Positions 61,600-64,000 of a stretch of 64,000 nt of DNA are shown one piece after another (the first letter of the stretch is position 1; each line of letters opens with the position of its first letter). A program made the position numbers and the translations under genes. The stretch covers positions 3,596,001 through 3,660,000 of the forward strand of contig CP048838.1 of the NCBI GenBank assembly GCA_012317185.1, given 5' to 3'. The DNA comes from [Clostridium] innocuum. Lineage in GTDB: Bacteria > Bacillota_I > Bacilli_A > Erysipelotrichales > Erysipelotrichaceae. The notes beneath the pieces are model-generated. The model was not told where the DNA came from, did not search any database, and was given only the letters and a program-made list of their open reading frames with translations.

Positions 61600-62241
61600 T
61601 TATTCTTCTATAGCTTCGCACATCTGATCCGCCATCGTCTTTAGAATGATACAGCAGCTTGTCGCTCCCGCATCCAGATAGCCTCGACTTCGCTCTCCAA
61701 GTCTTGCCGCTCTTCCGATCTTCGCCACAAGCTCCTTCGTATGCTCCTTCCCTGCCTCGGCTCCCTTTTGCAATGCACGCAGACACGCTGCATAGCTTCT
61801 GCCTTCCTGTAGCGCCTGCTCATATGCCCTTGTCGCCGGTGCGAGTGTATCAATCAGCGTTTTATCGCCTTCCTTTGCCCCTGCAAGCTCCTGCAGCCCC
61901 TGCAATGCATCCTGCAGGGCTTTCAAGAATACTTCCTTTGTGATCCTTTCTTCCTTCCTGCTTGCCTTCGCCAGCTTCGAAAACATCGTTCCGTAGATCG
62001 GCCCCATGCTTCCTCCGATGTCCATCACCAGCGTCCGTGAGATCGTCTTCATACTCTCGGAAAAGCTCATATCCTCACGCAGCCGCTCCTTCGCCATCAG
62101 AAACCCCTTGTTCATATTGACACCGTGATCGCCGTCTCCGATCGCCCCGTCGATCTCACTCAGATATGCAGCGTTCTCATGAATCGCATCACATACTGCC
62201 TGAGCTATCTTCGCATTACACTCATTTCTGATATAGTCCAT
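61600..62241 (-). CDS. dhaL: Dihydroxyacetone kinase-type subunit DhaL
   Basis: Nucleotide-binding half of a DhaK-DhaL kinase. EIDGAIGDGDHGVNMNKGF (about residues 30-48) has the aspartates that hold magnesium-ADP; GGSMGPIYGTMF and DAGATSCCIIL are also family blocks. ATG 62241 shares one base with the DhaK stop (TGATG) and has GAGGAGG five bases upstream. Length is 213 residues. No PTS-type DhaM is in view, so ATP use or another partner is open. Confidence 0.92.
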   Translation of the reverse strand: MDYIRNECNAKIAQAVCDAIHENAAYLSEIDGAIGDGDHGVNMNKGFLMAKERLREDMSFSESMKTISRTLVMDIGGSMGPIYGTMFSKLAKASRKEERITKEVFLKALQDALQGLQELAGAKEGDKTLIDTLAPATRAYEQALQEGRSYAACLRALQKGAEAGKEHTKELVAKIGRAARLGERSRGYLDAGATSCCIILKTMADQMCEAIEE

Positions 62242-63251
62242 CACGGCCTCCTCACCTGGGTCAGTCCCACACATTCACAATCCATATCCAGACATTCCTT
62301 CAGTTCCTCATCCAGCTTCATCATCGTCAGTGTCACTCCATTCATTTCCAGTGATGTGAAATAGTTTCCTACATAGGAGCGGTATACACGGATACCAGCC
62401 ACTCGTAACAGCTTCTCCACCTCATCGTAGAAGATGTACTGTTCCATGACCGGCGTCGCTCCCAGTCCGCTCACCAGAACTGCGACCTCATCCCCGCTCA
62501 CAAACGGTGCATCGCGGATGACCATGTCCACCATCTCCTGCGCCATCTGCTCTGCCGTTCCCAGGCGCTCCACACGTACCCCCGGCTCGCCATGATGTCC
62601 GATACCGAACTCCATCGTCCCCGGCTCGATTTGGAAATTCGGCTTTCCGTTTGCGGGGATCGTACACGGCCCCAGACCGACGCCGACACTTCTTGTATTG
62701 TCGATCGCCTTTTGTGCCGCATGGATGACCGCGTCCAGATCCGCTCCCTGTGCCGCCTTTGCGCCGCCGATTTTCCATAGGAAGATTTCTCCGGCAACGC
62801 CTCTGCGCTTGGCGATGTCCTCCTTTGGCGCACTCGCCACATCGTCATTTGCCACGACGGTCCTCACCTCGATGTCATCATCCTCCGCAAGCTCCATCGC
62901 CATCTTCACATTCATATTATCTCCGGCATAATTGCCATACAGCACCGCAACTCCCATGCCCTGATCCACGGCACGGATAGCGCCATAGAAGCTTTTCGCG
63001 GTCGGTGAGGAAAAGATTTCCCCTACAGCGACGGCATCTACCATGTGTTCACCGCAGTAGCCGATGAAGGCCGGCTTGTGTCCGCTGCCTCCTCCGGTTA
63101 CGATTCCCACCTTTTTCTGTTTATTGAAGGAATTGCTGATGATGACTCTTGGATTCTCTTCCTCCACATGGATGATATCCCGATGACATTTCGCAAACCC
63201 CTTGAGCATATCCTCTACGACCATGTTGGGATCATTGATGATTCTCTGCAT
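62241..63251 (-). CDS. dhaK: DhaK-type kinase subunit (dihydroxyacetone or tetrulose kinase)
   Basis: Substrate-binding half of the kinase. VTGGGSGHKPAFIGYC (about 51-66), GNYAGDNMN (about 106) and GIGHHGEPG with the histidine that binds the ketose covalently (about 217) are intact. Length is 336 residues. It lies 14 bases after an RpiB-type isomerase gene and overlaps dhaL. That neighbourhood is like erythrulose kinases (DerK/LerK) of tetritol breakdown, so the substrate may be a four-carbon ketose. Confidence 0.92.
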   Translation of the reverse strand: MQRIINDPNMVVEDMLKGFAKCHRDIIHVEEENPRVIISNSFNKQKKVGIVTGGGSGHKPAFIGYCGEHMVDAVAVGEIFSSPTAKSFYGAIRAVDQGMGVAVLYGNYAGDNMNVKMAMELAEDDDIEVRTVVANDDVASAPKEDIAKRRGVAGEIFLWKIGGAKAAQGADLDAVIHAAQKAIDNTRSVGVGLGPCTIPANGKPNFQIEPGTMEFGIGHHGEPGVRVERLGTAEQMAQEMVDMVIRDAPFVSGDEVAVLVSGLGATPVMEQYIFYDEVEKLLRVAGIRVYRSYVGNYFTSLEMNGVTLTMMKLDEELKECLDMDCECVGLTQVRRP

Positions 63252-63265
63252 TCTGCTGCACCTCC

Positions 63266-63715
63266 TTATCCTCTGTATTCCTGTTCGATCTCCATGATGC
63301 GTGCCACCTTTTCCGCACTGGCACCACCCGCAAAATCACATTCCAGCCAGCGCTCCGCCAGCAGCTTTGCATATTGGGGCGCAATGACTCTGGCTCCCAT
63401 GCACAGCACCTGACAGTGATTGGATTTGATACTGCGCTCCACGGAGAACAGATCATGTCCGACTGCTGCACGGATGCCGGGAATCTTATTGGCGGTGATC
63501 GCCATACCGATGCCGGTCCCGCATAGCAGGATACCACGCTCACAGCTTCCATCCGTTATGCACGCACACAGCTTTTGTGCGGTATCCGGATACAGGGACG
63601 GCTCTTCATTATAGACCCCGATATCCTTCACCTCATGCCCCAGCTGTATGATATATTCCTTCATTGTTTCCTTCAGGCGGTATGCCGCCTCATCACATCC
63701 GATGACCAGTTTCAT
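63266..63715 (-). CDS. RpiB/LacAB family sugar-phosphate isomerase
   Basis: Isomerase of 149 residues with the active cysteine in GILLCGTGIGMAITANK (about residue 66) and GIRAA. The N-terminal motif is GCDEAA instead of the usual GSDHAG, so the substrate may differ from ribose-5-P. ATG 63715 has AAGGAG upstream; the longer frame has no site. Grouped with DhaK-DhaL, it could convert erythrulose-4-P to erythrose-4-P (inference). Confidence 0.88.
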   Translation of the reverse strand: MKLVIGCDEAAYRLKETMKEYIIQLGHEVKDIGVYNEEPSLYPDTAQKLCACITDGSCERGILLCGTGIGMAITANKIPGIRAAVGHDLFSVERSIKSNHCQVLCMGARVIAPQYAKLLAERWLECDFAGGASAEKVARIMEIEQEYRG

Positions 63716-63825
63716 AAGTACTCCTTTCCAGCTCCTGCTGATCCTGTGCAGGGCTGCTGAATCCATCCTCTGTATCTCATTCGCTTGAAAATCACGGTTT
63801 CCCCGGCATCTGTAGAAATGATAAG

Positions 63826-63860
63826 GAAAGAAAAGCCGCAGCATATGCACACGGCTTTCC
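63826..63860 (-). terminator. Terminator of the cupin gene
   Basis: GGAAAGCCG pairs with CGGCTTTTC around a 13-base loop on the minus strand, followed by TTTCC. Confidence 0.65.
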
Positions 63861-63867
63861 CTGCCAG

Positions 63868-64000
63868 CTACAGCTTCGTGATTGCGAAAACCGTTTTTAC
63901 CGGATGATTTTCAAAATTCACCAGCTGATACTTCACTCCTGCCGGGATAAAGAACGTATCTTCCGGCTCCAGCACGAAGCTTTCCTCCAGATCGACCAGA
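63868..64000 (-). CDS. Cupin domain protein, C-terminal part (cut by window edge)
   Basis: The last 43 residues are present, ending PVKTVFAITKL. The pattern LEPEDTFFIPAGVKYQLVNF is a typical second cupin motif, where a metal or sugar is bound. Upstream of rpiB-dhaKL on the same strand, it could be a sugar isomerase or sensor. The rest lies beyond the window. Confidence 0.75.
   Translation of the reverse strand, partial: LVDLEESFVLEPEDTFFIPAGVKYQLVNFENHPVKTVFAITKL

Overview
The window looks like chromosome of a low-to-mid GC Gram-positive of the Erysipelotrichia, most like [Clostridium] innocuum or a close relative. This is inference from gene content, not a search. The supporting signs are strong AGGAGG-type ribosome binding sites, a pcrA-ligA pair, many PTS operons, cre boxes, LicT-type antitermination, a T-box leader, LCP proteins and a sortase-type surface enzyme. 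Most genes are on the minus strand. I saw no rRNA, tRNA, CRISPR array, transposase or phage gene.

Layout. 1-3000: ligA (cut by the window edge) and pcrA. 3183-4766 and 19161-20762: two paralogous LytR-CpsA-Psr (LCP) cell-wall ligases with matching promoters. 4893-5759: HAD phosphatase. 5818-10260: beta-glucoside operon licT-bglP-bglA, with RAT/terminator switches before licT and before bglP and a cre-associated promoter. 10411-12679: an unusual purine nucleoside phosphorylase, a PnuC transporter and a Crp-like regulator. 12974-18969: a galactitol-type PTS (IIC, IIB and two IIA) with a Gfo/Idh/MocA dehydrogenase and a PRD regulator. 20903-25158: a hypothetical protein, a lipoprotein, an AlaX-type editing protein and a methyltransferase. 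25752-29595: a membrane diguanylate cyclase and an EAL protein. 29784-30266: ndk. 30355-35413: a methionine operon under a Met T-box (MetH reactivation protein, MetH, homocysteine methyltransferase, MTHFR). 35780-36637: patatin. 37053-44831: a module of a 130-residue protein, a roughly 2000-residue repeat surface protein and a BTAD regulator. 45144-47653: cardiolipin synthase and a degenerate M28-like membrane protein. 47950-52764: cell-wall fructanase. 52919-53601: broken response regulator. 53691-53996: possible small RNA with its own cre, promoter and terminator. 54106-59331: cellobiose-type PTS operon with a MupG-like enzyme and a GntR regulator. 59750-61213: MGMT-like and hypothetical proteins. 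61600-64000: DhaL, DhaK, RpiB and a partial cupin.

How the parts work together. Three separate sugar-uptake systems, a secreted fructanase and several cre-like boxes point to a gut carbohydrate scavenger under CcpA-type control. The methionine block couples one-carbon and B12 chemistry to tRNA-Met charging. The best leads for new biology are a shared 11-bp direct-repeat promoter pattern that probably links the BTAD regulator to the giant surface protein and the 130-residue protein, a nucleoside phosphorylase with a changed base pocket next to PnuC, and the catabolite-linked small RNA candidate. Two likely recent frameshifts were also found: a 5-bp duplication in a response regulator, and an A6 tract between the homocysteine methyltransferase and MTHFR reading frames.
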